A stretch of DNA of 64,000 bases from Ascarosepion bandense (Eukaryota; Mollusca; Cephalopoda; Sepiida; Sepiidae). Below, piece by piece: positions 33,060 through 45,480 of this stretch. The number at the start of each line of letters is the position of its first letter. Positions within the stretch are counted from its first letter, which is position 1. The notes under the pieces were generated by a model. The model saw only the letters and a list, made by a program, of their open reading frames with translations. It did not search any database and was not told the DNA's origin. Both the position numbers and the translations under genes were made by a program. The DNA lies in the NCBI GenBank assembly GCA_037127315.1, contig JBBBDQ010000916.1, positions 124,001 through 188,000 on the forward strand. The letters run 5' to 3'.

Positions 33060-33660
33060 GCGTTTTAATGTGTTATCCCAATAGAACTTTGTGTTCTTTG
33101 CCTTTAATACTTCCTAGAACAGGGCCATAACTTACGCTTGTGAAAATACACATAACATCTGATTCACGAGTTCAAACCAGGACCTGACGTAAGTGTAGCT
33201 TCTGTCATCCGTTTTGTGAGCTTAACACCGTTGTTAGTGACCAAAATACACGTGAACTCCACCTCCATTTCGGCAAAATGAAATTTTTCCGGGTTAAATA
33301 CAATCCCCTTGTCCACTCAGTGACTAATGTACTGGGCCCCTGCATTCGAAAAGGTAAGAGCATGGGCTTACTGGATTCTTTGGTACGCGTCCGAAGGTCG
33401 CATGTACCCCAGGCATCATGGTTACTTTTACTCGAAATGGGGCACATTCTTCGACCACATGCTGTTGTGTCGGTTGCTCCTACGGCCGAATTGACCCTTT
33501 GGATTAATGATGGTAAACATAAATAACTCCTCACTTTTTAGTGTTCGGCTAATGTCTTCTGCTTCGGGTTTCGCAAGCTTCCGGCACACCTTTCCCCTTC
33601 CACAGAACTTGAATTTCAGTTTAACCGCCGGACAATTCTTCTGGTTTAATGACACTCCTG
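33060..33660 (-). pseudogene. gypsy reverse transcriptase region, broken
   Basis: Visible pieces are VDKGIVFNPEKFHFAEMEVE and FTCILVTNNGVK, which match the part just after the YxDD motif (typically 'GI.LNPEKFxF....VEF.GF.VT..GVKP'), and DAYQRI before it. The catalytic YxDD itself is not clear in any frame. Several shifts. Confidence 0.75.
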
Positions 33661-33829
33661 GGTGTGAAGTTTTTCCACCTCTGCTGCAGGGTTTGATGTA
33701 CCGCAGAATCGACTGGGTCTCGGTCTCCTGTGGCCTGCTGTTTTTGGTCTGACCTTTTCACATTGATGCAAGAGGGTGTGTAGCATCGTGGAAGTGAGAG
33801 GCTGACTTGTCTGTCGTCTCGGGGCAAAC

Positions 33830-34480
33830 CTATCGGTTGAATTTCTGCTCCAAAGTGACGAGGGAGACTGCCTCCGCCAATCTTCTACTTCGGTGCTCTG
33901 GATTGGCGAGCCCTGTTATCATCTGCCCAGCGACCATGTCTTCAGAGTAGTCCACTCGCTGCCCGCACGTTTGTTCGTTTGGACATTTGCTACTGAACTC
34001 GAAAAACCCTAGCTTTGCCACGTAATCTAGCGATAAAATGCGTCACCGACTCACCTTATTTCTGCGTCAGGGAGTGGAATTTCTGTCGGTGGACCTCTTT
34101 GTGTAGTCGCTTCACCGCGATCAGTCGTATCTGTCGTAGAAGACTCTCTTTCGTACCAGAGTTGAGTCTTGCAGGTCCTACTAATTCAAATAGTAGCCTG
34201 GTTGTTTCTTGTGAACAGGTCTCCCGTAGTTCATTCCAGATTACGGTTGCGTCTCCAACTTGCGTATCTCCTTTATCGGGTCGATTTATCCAAAAACAAC
34301 GCCCATTCTCTTTCTGTTGTGTCTAGCCCTATCGAGGGTCGTTCAGGTTTCTTAACATGTGAACTGTTGAGGCGACCGTGCATCATTCCCTTCCTGAGCA
34401 CAATCTTTTCCTGTTGTAGCTCCACAAGTTGTTTCATTAGTTTCAAATACTCTGATTTCATAGTGACCGGTAACGGGTAA
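33830..34480 (-). pseudogene. gypsy gag region, broken
   Basis: A start-proximal frame at 34461 reads MKSEYLKLMKQLVELQQEK (a heptad-like segment). Later pieces are RLIAVKRLHKEVHRQKF, GESVTHFIARLRGKA, then in another frame VDYSEDMVAGQMITGLANPE and LAEAVSLVTLEQKFNR. This is a capsid-like gag of the type found with the RNase H and integrase above. A protease could lie in 33640-33830, but I see no clear DTG/DSG. Confidence 0.8.
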
Positions 34481-34564
34481 ATCTTGGCGTTTGATAAATT
34501 CCACGATCAGTGATTTCAAGTTTTCGTTGCTTTCAAAGTAACCCGTTTACAGCGACATATAAAA

Positions 34565-34685
34565 GTGCAGAAGAGATCCGCTGAACATGTTTCCGAGAAA
34601 TACTGAATAAGCAAATGGCCGCTTCCTTCTTCTTTTGCAGTAATACTCTCCAAGAGCAGATAGCTCCGTTGACTTCTATACAGCC
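34565..34685 (-). repeat. LTR-like repeat, 5' side of the gypsy element
   Basis: Partner of 31050-31165. Confidence 0.75.
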
Positions 34686-37600
34686 TCACTGGAATTTCTG
34701 TGTTTAATGCCTATGCAGAACGGTTTAATTTGTTTCGGCGAATCGAGCCGTTTTTTGACATTTTCTTGGAGAGATTTACGGGGATTAGAATGCCGTCCTA
34801 AACTCCGACAGAATACATATACTGCCAAGATCGGGTACTAACAATCCAGTTGAAGCCATTTCGGCACTGTCGACAATTTGAACTTGTCGATAAGTATCGT
34901 AGTGAGCACGCTCAAGAGGTAATGTGGATTAGTTTTCATTCTGTTGTTTACAAGGATCATAGGTTCGACGGGGTTCGTGAAAAGTTAGATAAGTTTAACG
35001 TTAGAATTGGTGGCTACTGAAAATTGAACACACCTTTGTTTGGTGAACGAGATTTCCAGGACCAGCTCCAACTAATGTCACAGCGTTAACTAATGGGATT
35101 TGTGGTTGCGAAAATGAGGAGGAATAAATTAAAATAACTTAATTAGGTCAGTTGCTTCTAATTATACACGTTGACTCAATTTAGTCAGATTTGCAGCTTG
35201 AACGGCAAATGAGTAAATAATAGATCGGACGTTCAAACCTCAAACGTGACAGTGGGAAAGTAGCTTTAGTATTCAATTTACATTCAAAAGGAATTCTAAG
35301 CTATAACTGTACAGATGTGATCTGAAAATGCTTGATTTTATGGGAGATATCTTACTGAATCTTTTTTCTTTTTTTTGCCATTAACGTTCTTAGATTTTTA
35401 AAATTTTGGGATTCTGTTTCTCCTCTACTTTTCATAGAAGTGGCTCTTTCGAAGTCGTTCAAGAAGAGCGATTTTACTTCAAGTTTTCGCTTCAACCCTA
35501 ATACCGCCATAAGATTTTATCATATCACTTGAATTTACGGAGGTCTGGTATTGTCACATAGTCTCTGTATGTACAATATATACAGGAACATTGATAAATG
35601 AGGGTTGTTAGTGTGCATGGCGTTTTGAAGATAAGAAAATTTGGAATCTTTGCACAGATATGATACACTATGTCCTATAATTTTGTTAAAGTAAAAAATA
35701 AAAAGAAACTGTGATATTTCATGATTGCCTAGGACTTGGTATTTATAAAAGAACTGCATTATGATTAGTAAATATTGAAAGTGTTCTAATATGACACAAT
35801 ATTCAAGTTGGCCTAACACCGTACTTAATTATACGGTGAAATTGAGGGTGTCTTATTTTACCCTTGAATTACCTTTAAATAGAAGAATGAATTATAATAT
35901 AAAACTTCTTCGGTTAAAGACGGTTATTGGAATAAAATATTTTTAATATATTTCATACTTTGCTGAAAATTTTAGGATATATTTCCAATTTTCTGATTTC
36001 AGCTTTGAAAATTCGTATATGAATAATAAAACACATCGAAAAGTTACTAGTTAAAAAATGTTTAAAAAGATGTGTTCTAGTTTTAAAAGAAAAAATCCTC
36101 TTCCCATTTAAAAACAAAGAGTGCTTTTTAGAAAGGAATGCAGTACTTATTAAAGGAATATCTAAAAAAATTACGTTTTTCAACGTAGAACCTGAGGCAA
36201 ACAAAGTAAATATTTACTTAGATCAATAAGACATACACTCTAGCAATATCCCAGGGGAATACATAAGAAAATACAAAAATGCGGAAAGAAAATGAAGTAA
36301 AAAATACCTCGTGTCAAATATGAACACAGACAAAATCAAGACAAGCATTGGCTTAGACGTCAGTGTTAGCTACTTTGTTTATTCACTGTTATCTTCAAAT
36401 ATTAACTAAAAGACTATCTCGCTTTTTCTCCCTCCACTCACACACACATACTCATACACGAATCTATTTTTATTTGCGTGTGAGAGGATGCGGCTGCCAT
36501 GAAATAACCATTTAATATATAACGATAGTAAGAAAAGAAAAAGAAGCCGACTAAGTCGTTTAAGTCTACTTCAAATATTCTTGAGACATCACACACGTAT
36601 TACAGTTTTCTTTACATTTTTAAAACAGTTTGCAAAGTCCTTTTTCGGGATGACCATCAGATGCCTTAACGCACTCTCCTCGCATTCATCTATAATCTGA
36701 ACATTTTTTGGAGCGATGATTCCTGCTTGGGAAAATAGAGAAAGCCAAATCTAAATTCTAGTAAAGGTACATTTTCTTACCAGAAAACCTGTATGAGAGA
36801 CTCGTTTTTATGACGAATGCGATAGTTAAACTATACACTCTCCTAGTGGTTTCTTATTTACAAAACCATATAACAGACTCCTGTCATGGGTTTTAATTGA
36901 TGTAATATATAATTCTTTCGAATAATTTAGGTGTTATAAGGGCATGATATAACATTTTCATTTATGTATACCCCCTCATTAAAGCATGTTGACAATTGGT
37001 TTCTTCTTATTATTATTCTTTGTGTTGTTTACCTATAGGGCGTGATCGATAATAGTTCCCAACAAATTTCTAACATTCCCAGATATTAGCAATTTCTTTT
37101 ACTATCACATTCAGTCTTTTAGAAACCATTTAGACAAGATTCTTCGGTATGTTACTTGATTTTCCTTTGTGTTTCATGCCTTCAGCGTGACCCAGAGCCC
37201 CGGCTATGACAATAAATTAAATCAGGCAGCAGGGACTGCTGTTGTTCCCAGATCTACCAAAACCTGGGGTGGTAGCACCTTTTATAGTCCCAGTATGGAA
37301 AAACAGTGAATCTTAAAAAAGAAGCGAAGCAATATGAAACTACAAAAATCTATTTTTATAGTAAAAATACAAGCAATACATTATTTTATAAATAGTTACC
37401 AAGAATAGTTATTTGTAGTTGAAGGATACAATTACATTCGAAATATTTATATTTCGGTATTAAATAATCTATACAGATTGATATGAGGCTAAACAAGCGA
37501 ATAAAAAACCAACACGAAAGAACTGTTGAATGACATTAATCTATATATCATAAATCAAACTGTATTCCAAAATAAAACTTAAATAACAACAACATACAAC

Positions 37601-38047
37601 ACACGTATCATCGCCTCTAGCAATTATGTCTAAACAAACATATATATGCACAAAATCTGAGTATCATCTACCATTTATTCAACGGTGAAAGTAGAATAGC
37701 GTATATTTTTATTACGTCAAAATTACTAAGAAAATTAAACTTCTATATTAAATTAAATAAAGTAGGTGATATTCCATTAAACACACAAGAAATACAATAT
37801 GTTTTATGAATATTAAATCATCTTTCTTCATAACGTGTTCCAGGAGTTTTCACTAACTCTTTCTGATTCTAAGTATAAATGTTATTTTTTAACAATTTTC
37901 TTTAAATCTTGATACTTTCTCTAGTACTCCGTCCATGATATTCTTAGCATCATTTCGTAAAACCATATCTATTGCTTCATGTCTCCTCATTACTTGCAAA
38001 TAACTTTTCCTAGCTTTTGTTAGCATATAGAAGTGTTTATCTTGCAT
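34686..38047. other. gene-free AT-rich stretch
   Basis: More than 3 kb without a recognisable gene, RNA or repeat family. A CA-rich run lies at about 36428-36460. At about 37186-37300 there is a more GC-rich segment that I cannot place. Confidence 0.5.
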
Positions 38048-38133
38048 ATCAGTTCAGTACCCTTCATTTTGTTTGTTTTCAGGAGTACTATATCAATAGT
38101 ACTCCTGAGAACAAAAAAAAATCAGTTCAGTAC
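38048..38133. repeat. palindrome inside a short direct duplication
   Basis: TTGTTTTCAGGAGTACTA at 38073-38090 is matched by TAGTACTCCTGAGAACAA at 38097-38114 (one mismatch), loop TATCAA. ATCAGTTCAGTAC occurs at 38048-38060 and again at 38121-38133, with similar sequence after each. Confidence 0.9.
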
Positions 38134-38487
38134 TTTTTTATTTGTTTCTAATGAAATTTTCTTATTTTCTAATACTTTGTTTAGCTTTTTGGAAAGCATC
38201 AATTACTATTCTAATGTGATTTCAGATTTCCCTGTGACATTTTTGGTGTCTGTTAAAACACTATTGAGAGAGATATCGTATATATTCGAGTATAGTGCAA
38301 ATTTTTATTATCATTTTTTTTTTAAAAAGTCGTACTAGACATAGGTATTCGTTCTGAGGAGGTTAAAAATATTTATTTACAGTGATCGGTTGCGCTATAA
38401 ATAGGCCATTCTTTTTTTCTGGTGGGGTTAAGATCCATGCAAAAAATTACGAAAATCTGCTTATATACGAGTATATACGGTAAATTT

Positions 38488-38795
38488 CAGTCAGTCAGTT
38501 AATTTTCATCCGTGAATCAGGCTTGGGTGATCATGTCTCTTTCAACCCATGACTAACTAGACAGAAGATTTTCACGCAGCGCAGTAGGTTCCCATTACTT
38601 TCTGCAGTAGACTGGTTGTCAACCAAAGATATAGAAACCCGTCTTTTCTGCTATTCAATCCATAGATGGAATGAGAAGAAATAGATTTATATCTTTCCTA
38701 AGGGTATTTGTGCCTGGGTGAATGAAACGAATTCAACGGGAAATAAAACTCGGCTATTCGACCTTCTCATCTCGAGCCAATATCCATTACTCAAC
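38488..38795 (-). mobile_element. SINE, full length, minus strand
   Basis: CAGTCAGTCAGTTAA, then TTGGGTGATCATGTCTCTTT, GCAGTAGACTGGTTG, CTAAGGGTATTTGTG, the B-box region (AATAAAACTCGG) and an A-box region CCAATATCCATTA near 38790. All blocks of the SINE are present in reverse order; diverged. Confidence 0.88.
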
Positions 38796-39489
38796 AATTT
38801 TCATCCGGCACTCTCGGTACTTGCTTGAGTGTGACACCTTGAATCTATCTCCAGCATCTCTTGCTAATAGCAAAACAAGCTGTCTCCAAATTATGGTTAG
38901 TATTTTCTTCTCGCTTGTTTTTATTAACTTATCTAAGCGTTCGTTTCAGATTACTTTCTGTTTCTTCCTTCCAAGCGATGTCAGCCGTTTATCTTTTGTT
39001 GTTAAAATTGTGTCTACTAATAATAAATTCAGGTAGGACTTCTCATAGGATTGGTCAATGTAAAGGTTAAATCCGATGAGATTCTTCTTTTACGCCCTTT
39101 TCTATTTCTGTGGACTTACTCAATTAATTTTCTATTCAAATGCAGGCCGGGTGTTCCTAAGATATATTTTGGATTATCTCCAAAATAAATCAAAATGTCA
39201 AAGCAGATCAAATAGATGTTTGTGTTGTACATTATCAAAAGATTTTGTGTGGTCAATAAAACATAGATGTACGTACGAGCATAGACGAAAATGTTTATAA
39301 GCTGACTATGAAGGACTGATACTAGAGCTGTGAAATCTTGCATGTATTAATTTGAACTCTTCTTATTAATAACTGTATTGTATCTTTACATGTAAACTGA
39401 CACCTAACTGTTCAATGAAAACTTAAAAGTAACCATTAGCAATTTCTATTGCAAGTAGGCAAAATATGACATGATGTTATCAAGTACCT
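38796..39489. other. gene-free stretch
   Basis: No recognisable feature. Confidence 0.5.
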
Positions 39490-40145
39490 ATAGTAAAAGA
39501 AATATACCCTAAACCTATTCATGCTGACATGGTTGCTACATTAGGTTATGATGCTCCGACTTTATCAAGAGTTCAATAGTGGATAGGTGAATATAAGAGG
39601 TTTAAAGAAGAGCCATGGTTTGGATGTCTTGCAATTGCCACCACCAAAGAAAACATTGAACGTGTCAATAGATGATAGACTATTGACGATAAATCAATTA
39701 GCCAGTGTTATCAGATATTCCGTGAGTAAGTCGAGAATATTTTGCTCCATGAACCTGGCATGGCGAAGGTTTCTGCTCGTTGTCACGTTTTCTTATAATA
39801 GATCAACAACACATCAGACTGATCTCATCACGCAAAAATCTGACATTATTTGAGGCAGATCTAGCTATTTTCCTTTGTCGTTTCTTATCCCAGGATGAGA
39901 ATTGGTTTCATCGTTTTCAGCCAGAAACAGTCAATACATGCAATGAAAACAATACTCACTTGCTTCAAAGAAGGCCAAGATGGTTTCATCTGCATGAAGG
40001 TAATGGTGATGACGAAGCATTGAAGAAGCATTGTGTTGATTGAATATCTTCGGAAAAGCAACACCATCAATGTAGGTTACTATACCAACTTGTTGAGACA
40101 GTTATTAAAGGCTATAAAAGCACCAAGAAAAACTGAAAAAGGTGA
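39490..40145 (+). mobile_element. mariner transposase N-terminal/central remnant
   Basis: Pieces in order: IHADMVATLGYDAPTLSRVQ with the first helix-turn-helix, ATTKENIERVN, then ISQCYQIFRE and VENILLHEPGMAKVSARCH around the second DNA-binding part, then SQDENWFHRFQPETVN, where SQDE holds the first catalytic Asp, and NVGYYTNLLRQLLKAIKAP. It stops before the second and third catalytic Asp. Frames shift at least three times. Complementary in extent to the 3' half at 2991-3530, but I cannot say they are the same subfamily. Confidence 0.88.
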
Positions 40146-40206
40146 CTTTTTAATTAGGAAAATGATCTCTAATATTGTAATTGAACATCTACAATGTTTA
40201 AATTAG

Positions 40207-40300
40207 AATGAGAATCCGGAAAACCAAGTTCGAATTTCAGTCGGGTTCGTTATATTCAATTAGTTGCAAATGCCCTTGAGAATGTTTGACTCCCTCCCAC
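40207..40300 (+). mobile_element. SINE fragment
   Basis: GAGAATCCGGAAAACCAAGT, TCGAATTTCAGTCGGGTTCG and GCAAATGCCCTTGAGAATG match the B-box-to-body region. Both ends are missing. Confidence 0.75.
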
Positions 40301-40667
40301 CCACTGATTAACATGACAAATTTTTCAACTGAAAAAATTATTTTTAGCAAAAAATATTTAAAGCAATATTCACACGTAAAAATATTCTTGCAATGCAATA
40401 TTTCTGCTATAAATAACCTACAAAGGGTTGATAAAACGTAAAAAATATTGCTCAATCCCGCATTATAATAGTTTGCTTAGCGGCTTATCAATTCTTTATT
40501 AAATATAATTTTCTTGAGAGCATTAGTAATTTCTTATAAAAACAATTTTTTCTCCTATTAAAAAATCTACTGCTGATATTATTTTAACTATAAAATATAT
40601 ATGAGAAGTTTTTTTTTTCCAGAAATATGTATTTTTATACTTCCATTGTGTTTTGACCCCATCTTGG

Positions 40668-40790
40668 GGTTTAATTTAACCAGATGTTGAACCCTAACAG
40701 GTGCTACTACTCCGGGCTAGAGTGGACCTGAGAAGAAAATCAAGTAACTGTTCGTTCCACGCTCCTAAAAACCTCCAGATTAGAGACATG
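40668..40790. repeat. possible dispersed repeat shared with 6985-7105
   Basis: See 6985-7105: ordered short matches (GAACCCTAACAGGT, GGACCTGAGAAG, CCTCCAGATTAGA). Confidence 0.3.
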
Positions 40791-41012
40791 GATTAAAATA
40801 ATGAGGTATTATCAAATAGTTTTCTGGGAAATATGATTTACTATAGGCGCCTTTACAAAAAATATAGAGAAATAAAACAAGATTTTTCCTTTCATTAATG
40901 TGTTAATATTCTAAAAAGATGTAATATTAAAAACTGGACACATAAAAAAGATTTTACGTCTTGATTTGGAATAATCAACATTTTCTTTTTTTAAATCTAA
41001 TTTCAAATTCCA

Positions 41013-41335
41013 ATTAGCCGGGTTAATGGAATATTTTGAAAAATCAAATATCAGTAAAAAAATCACCTAAGAGATTTAATGTTTTTCCTTGGGAACGAAA
41101 ACTGATGTTTAGACAGAGATTTCTTCTCTGAGGAAACAACGCATGCGTGTTGTTTTTCATTTTTTTTTTTTCTCAGTTCAAATTATGGTCGGCCATATTT
41201 TTCTAGATGCATTTCAATTAGTTGGGCTAATGGAATAATAAAATGTCAATAACAGTTTTTAGAGAGTCTCCATGTATTTTTTACGCACGAAGATTTGTTC
41301 TCCGAGGATATAACTCATCCACGTATTTCCAATCT
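41013..41335. repeat. two diverged 200-bp direct repeats
   Basis: CAATTAGCCGGGTTAATGGA (41011 on) and CAATTAGTTGGGCTAATGGA (41216 on) begin two units with matching inner strings (AGATTTCTTCTCTGAGGA and AGATTTGTTCTCCGAGGA). Period about 205. Confidence 0.75.
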
Positions 41336-41799
41336 GGTCACAATATAACAAGCGATAATTTTCCTTCTTAATTCATCAAGATTTTATAATCTCGTATATA
41401 TATTTAGATGTTCATCGTGTCCATCAAATAATTTATCTTGAATGCCCGACCATAAATATATATATTCGAAATCTGAATTCTAGCCAAATTCATTACATCT
41501 TTTTATGTTCTAATATCCTTGGTAAATTTATGAATCCATCTCTTCTCTACTTAGCTATGGGAAATATCAGGACAGCTTTGGGTGTCAAGTTAGGGGAACG
41601 ATAAATCTGCATTCAAAGCATGTAAAAGTTCATTTGGGGACTCCAGTCCTCTGCATTCGGCTCTTCCAAAAAGAGTGGTTGGCTTATAACATGACATCAT
41701 CACTTTAAACAAATAATATGTGTGTGTAGTAAGGCTGTCGGTTCTAAAAACTGGATGAACATACGTCGAAAACGACGAAAAACTTCAGTATATACATAT
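41336..41799. other. gene-free stretch
   Basis: Nothing recognised. Confidence 0.5.
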
Positions 41800-41945
41800 G
41801 ACATCCACATACAAGCATGGTCTGCTGTATCACAGTTCATCAATATGCTAGACACATCTACATGCTTCTAGCCGGGAACGAAACTCGACCAATTTGGTGT
41901 CAGTCGGAGTCGCTAGCGCCTAAGCCATAAGCGCATGGAATCGGA
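41800..41945 (-). mobile_element. possible tRNA-derived SINE head, minus strand
   Basis: On the minus strand, CGCTTATGGCTTAGGCGCTA is A-box-like (TGGCTTAGGCG) and GTCGAGTTTCGTTCCCGGC is B-box-like, spaced as in a tRNA. Not related to the other two tRNA-like families here. Single copy, so the call rests only on the boxes. Confidence 0.4.
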
Positions 41946-42085
41946 GAAAGGAAATTTTAACGTGTTGTAAAGAAGCAGTGTACATACACGTCAGTCACTG
42001 AAAGAACTCAATTCAATTCTTAAGAGTAACGAATATATCGCAGAAGTGAAAACTGTTTTTAAAATTTTCTTCTCTAGAGAGCTCA

Positions 42086-42088
<3 letters not shown>

Positions 42089-42140
<52 letters not shown>
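42089..42140. repeat. (TG)n microsatellite
   Basis: About 26 TG units. Confidence 0.98.
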
Positions 42141-42143
<3 letters not shown>

Positions 42144-42316
42144 ATATCCAAGTATAGGTTAGGTATGGATGGAATAAAATTCCCTATCCAAAAAAGTATT
42201 CTTTAAAAAGTGCTCAATACAAAGTAGAGCGAATGATATTTATATCGAATTTTTAAGCTAAACATGTTATAGTTTCAATACAAAAATAGCTATTTTGTTT
42301 CGACACTTCTTGTGGT

Positions 42317-42320
<4 letters not shown>

Positions 42321-42365
<45 letters not shown>

Positions 42366-42375
42366 GTATGCGGAT

Positions 42376-42412
<37 letters not shown>
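42321..42412. repeat. two (TA)n tracts
   Basis: (TA)n at 42321-42363 and 42379-42412, split by CTGTATGCGGATGAC. A shorter tract lies at 42530-42545. Confidence 0.97.
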
Positions 42413-42413
<1 letters not shown>

Positions 42414-42789
42414 TGTAATGGATGTTACAATGCTTTTAACGCTCTACATTTTTATCGAGTACTCTTTATAAAAGTAAATTCATGAACAAAAGGTAAATAA
42501 ACCTACGAGTTCAACAACTTAGTTACAATATATATATATATATATGCAGGTTTCATTAAAAATGACAGACAAGGGGTGACAGTTAAGTTTTTATATAATT
42601 TTTATGTGATCTCTTGATTTCTTTGTTTTGAGGATATAAATTGAATAAATATTTTCCAAATGTCTTGTTTATCTGCGCGCTTTCGGCTATACTTTGAGCC
42701 ATTTTTGAGGATGAATGTTACTTTACGTGTAACAGAATGTATGTGGTGTGATGTATAAAATGTAGTGGTATGTGTTATGTACCAAACAC

Positions 42790-43430
42790 TGTAAGAATTT
42801 TGTTTAAATAAGAAAACACTCGTATCTGAATATTCTCTGTTCTGTAGAGAATCAAATAATCCCAGTTGGATTAGACAACGCTCAACTACTTTCCAAACAA
42901 CTAATTTATTATGTACAATCATTCAAACTGTTCAATCGCTTCTATAACGAAGAAACAGTATTTACACATCGGCTCTTAATCACGTGCAATACCGCTCTAA
43001 CGGAAAAAAATATTTTCTTCTTCAGAAAATAATGCAAACATCAACAGCAACAGATAGCGGCAACAAATACTTTTTTTTAATTCAAACAATGAAAGCAGCA
43101 TCATTTCAAGCTAGTAACTGGCTGTCAAAGCAGCAGTCAACCATGATCGCTAATGAAATATTTTTAAGAAAGAATTATGCGTTTCATTTAAAATATTACC
43201 GTTTCATCAAACAATGTATTTATTTGTTTTATATTTGTTTTCATCAAACAAGTATAATTATATAATAATTTTCTTACTTTCGCTTTTATTAACACTTTAA
43301 ATGAACTCCTATTTTCTAAAGTATGATATCAAAAAGATTTTTATAGTCTCTCATCAAAAACGATAAGTAAAAGAATAAATTGCACAAAGAAATATATATT
43401 GATACTTGAAAGTAATGTCATATGTTACAT
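42790..43430 (-). repeat. LTR-like repeat, 3' side of the Pao element
   Basis: ACTCGTATCTGAATATTCTC and, 480 bases on, CTCCTATTTTCTAAAGTATG match the copy at 51170-51790. Similarity is patchy in the middle. Confidence 0.65.
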
Positions 43431-44207
43431 GTGACGCATGAATTCAGACAACGAAGCTAATATGTGACCTCCAAAAGCATTTTAAGAAAATATGCTCATA
43501 CCTGTAACAAAATTATACTTTTTAATTCCAATACTAAAGATAATACTCATTTTGATTACATACCTATTTAACTTTTTCAGTCAACCTACAATTAAAATAA
43601 TAAGCATCCTTACCTGCAGGTACAAAAATATTTAAACGCTTTTAAACTTCATGAGACTGTGATAAGTTTCACAAAGTTATCTCCCTTACACCAAATTGAT
43701 ACTGTTCATTGCGAAGTCTTAGAAACTTTTCAATATAAAGAACTCTACATTCGAGACTATTTAATATATCGGACTTAGAAGGCAATTCAACAGACAAGAA
43801 ACTCTCATTGGCTTTTAGAAAATACAGAACCATTATAACAGAGACAAAGAAAAATATCTAGAGTAATAACACCCCAAAATGATTCAAATACGAAATTCCA
43901 GAAGGTACATCTCGGTTGGATGGATCTAACAAGAATATCTTTTGTATCGAATAAAACAAGACTGCATCAATCGTAAAGAATATCACCTGGCAGACTGAGC
44001 ACGATCTGAATTTGACTTTTTTAAGGAATAAATATATTTAAATACATGAAAATCTCTCAACAATTTTGCTAAGGAAGTTTTTTTTTTTAATTCAAAACAG
44101 ATTTACCATCTGAAGTAACAGAAAAATTAAAAACAACATTAATTAATTCTAACAATTAACTTTCAGAATTAAAACAGTTGAAATCACAGGTAGACGAATG
44201 AACAACC

Positions 44208-44480
44208 TCACCTGACTGAGACCATATAGTCAAAACTGTAATAGTGTTTAGAATTTAGTAAAAATAATACCTTTTGTGAGTCAGTAATATTATCTGCTGA
44301 TGAAACATTTTTAAAACTAACAATGAAACCAAAAATCTGGCAGGTTTTAAATTCCTTCACGAATATTTTTAATGTATTTTTAATAAAAATACTTTTAATT
44401 TTACTATTTTCAGACAATAGCCAAGATAACTTAAGAATCAACGGCTAATATATTTATTATAGTATTTGAAGAAAATAGAT
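44208..44480 (-). pseudogene. Pao pol, distal piece
   Basis: Minus strand: KEFKTCQIFGFIVSFKNVSS and ADNITDSQKVL match the segment after RNase H in BEL/Pao, which in the family reads like 'W..V.S.DN.AD..TRG'. It continues the reading that stops at 47023, on the other side of the LINE. Confidence 0.65.
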
Positions 44481-44496
44481 AATACATAGGCATTTT

Positions 44497-45437
44497 TTAG
44501 TGATCACTTCACCCCAAGCAAAGCAGTACTGCCACTGAAGCGGATAGGGTTACGGTAAGAGGAGACGGAAGAAAAAGAGAAGGTACAGGGGATGTCGAAG
44601 AAAGGATAAGGGAAAGATGGGAATCAAGGAGATAGAAGATGACAATCGATGTTGCTCTTAAACTATTGGAAATTGTAGTTATCAAGGAAGCGATTATACG
44701 GAAGGGAGTTCCACATGCAGAAAGTTCGAGAAAAGAAATTGTAGAGTAGAAGTTGTGATTACATTTTAATATTTTGACGGTAAAAGAATGGGATCTAGTT
44801 ACCAATATAGTAGCAAGAGTAAATTCATGTGGACAAGGCAACAAGTAATGAAGCTTGTCAAAATAAAAGCCTGAGAATATTTCTAAAAAAGACAAAGAGA
44901 AGACACGTCCTGTTGGTGAGAAAGCGACTGAAGTCGAGCTGCCAAATTAGGATCGATTAGATTGCAAATCTTTCAATGGATTTTGTCGGGAACCCAGAGA
45001 TGAATAGCAGGAACACCTGACCAGATATAGCAACAGTATTCAATAAATGGACGTATGGGACCGGCTGAGAGAGAGTCATTTCTTGCAATAATTCATCACA
45101 GATGGGAAGTAATTTTCAAAAGCATCAGCGAGGTTTACTCTGTCAGCCTTTGTGGATTTCTTATTGAAAATAGAATAAACGGAGGTGTCAACTATATAGA
45201 TACCTACTTGGCAACTGATTACATCAGGAAAATCATTGATGAAAACCAAGAAAAGCGTAGGTTCTAGGATAGCGCATGAGAGGATTTGCAAATATGTCTG
45301 TTCAAAACGACCTTCATTTTACGATTTGATTAAATTAAACAATCGCTTAGCATTTAAACAATAGCCCTGCATGACAAACACTATCAAATGCTTTCGATAT
45401 GTTAAGAGCAATGAGCCTCATCGTTCTTATCAACAGC

Positions 45438-45480
<43 letters not shown>

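Larger units (their letters stand above)
31050..34685 (-). mobile_element. Ty3/gypsy LTR retrotransposon, nearly complete, broken
   Basis: Direct repeats at about 31050-31165 and 34565-34685 behave as LTRs (shared GAAATACTGAATAAGCAAAT and AGAGCAGATA then CTCC). Between them, on the minus strand, gag, RT, RNase H and integrase follow in the Ty3/gypsy order (integrase last). About 3.6 kb is short for this family, and the frames are broken by stops and shifts throughout. GC content is clearly above the neighbourhood. Exact LTR ends and a target duplication were not resolved. Inactive. Confidence 0.92.

Noticed and set aside
36583..36598. 16-base string shared in inverted form with 53148-53163
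   Set aside because: Similarity does not extend beyond the short match; too little to call a repeat family.
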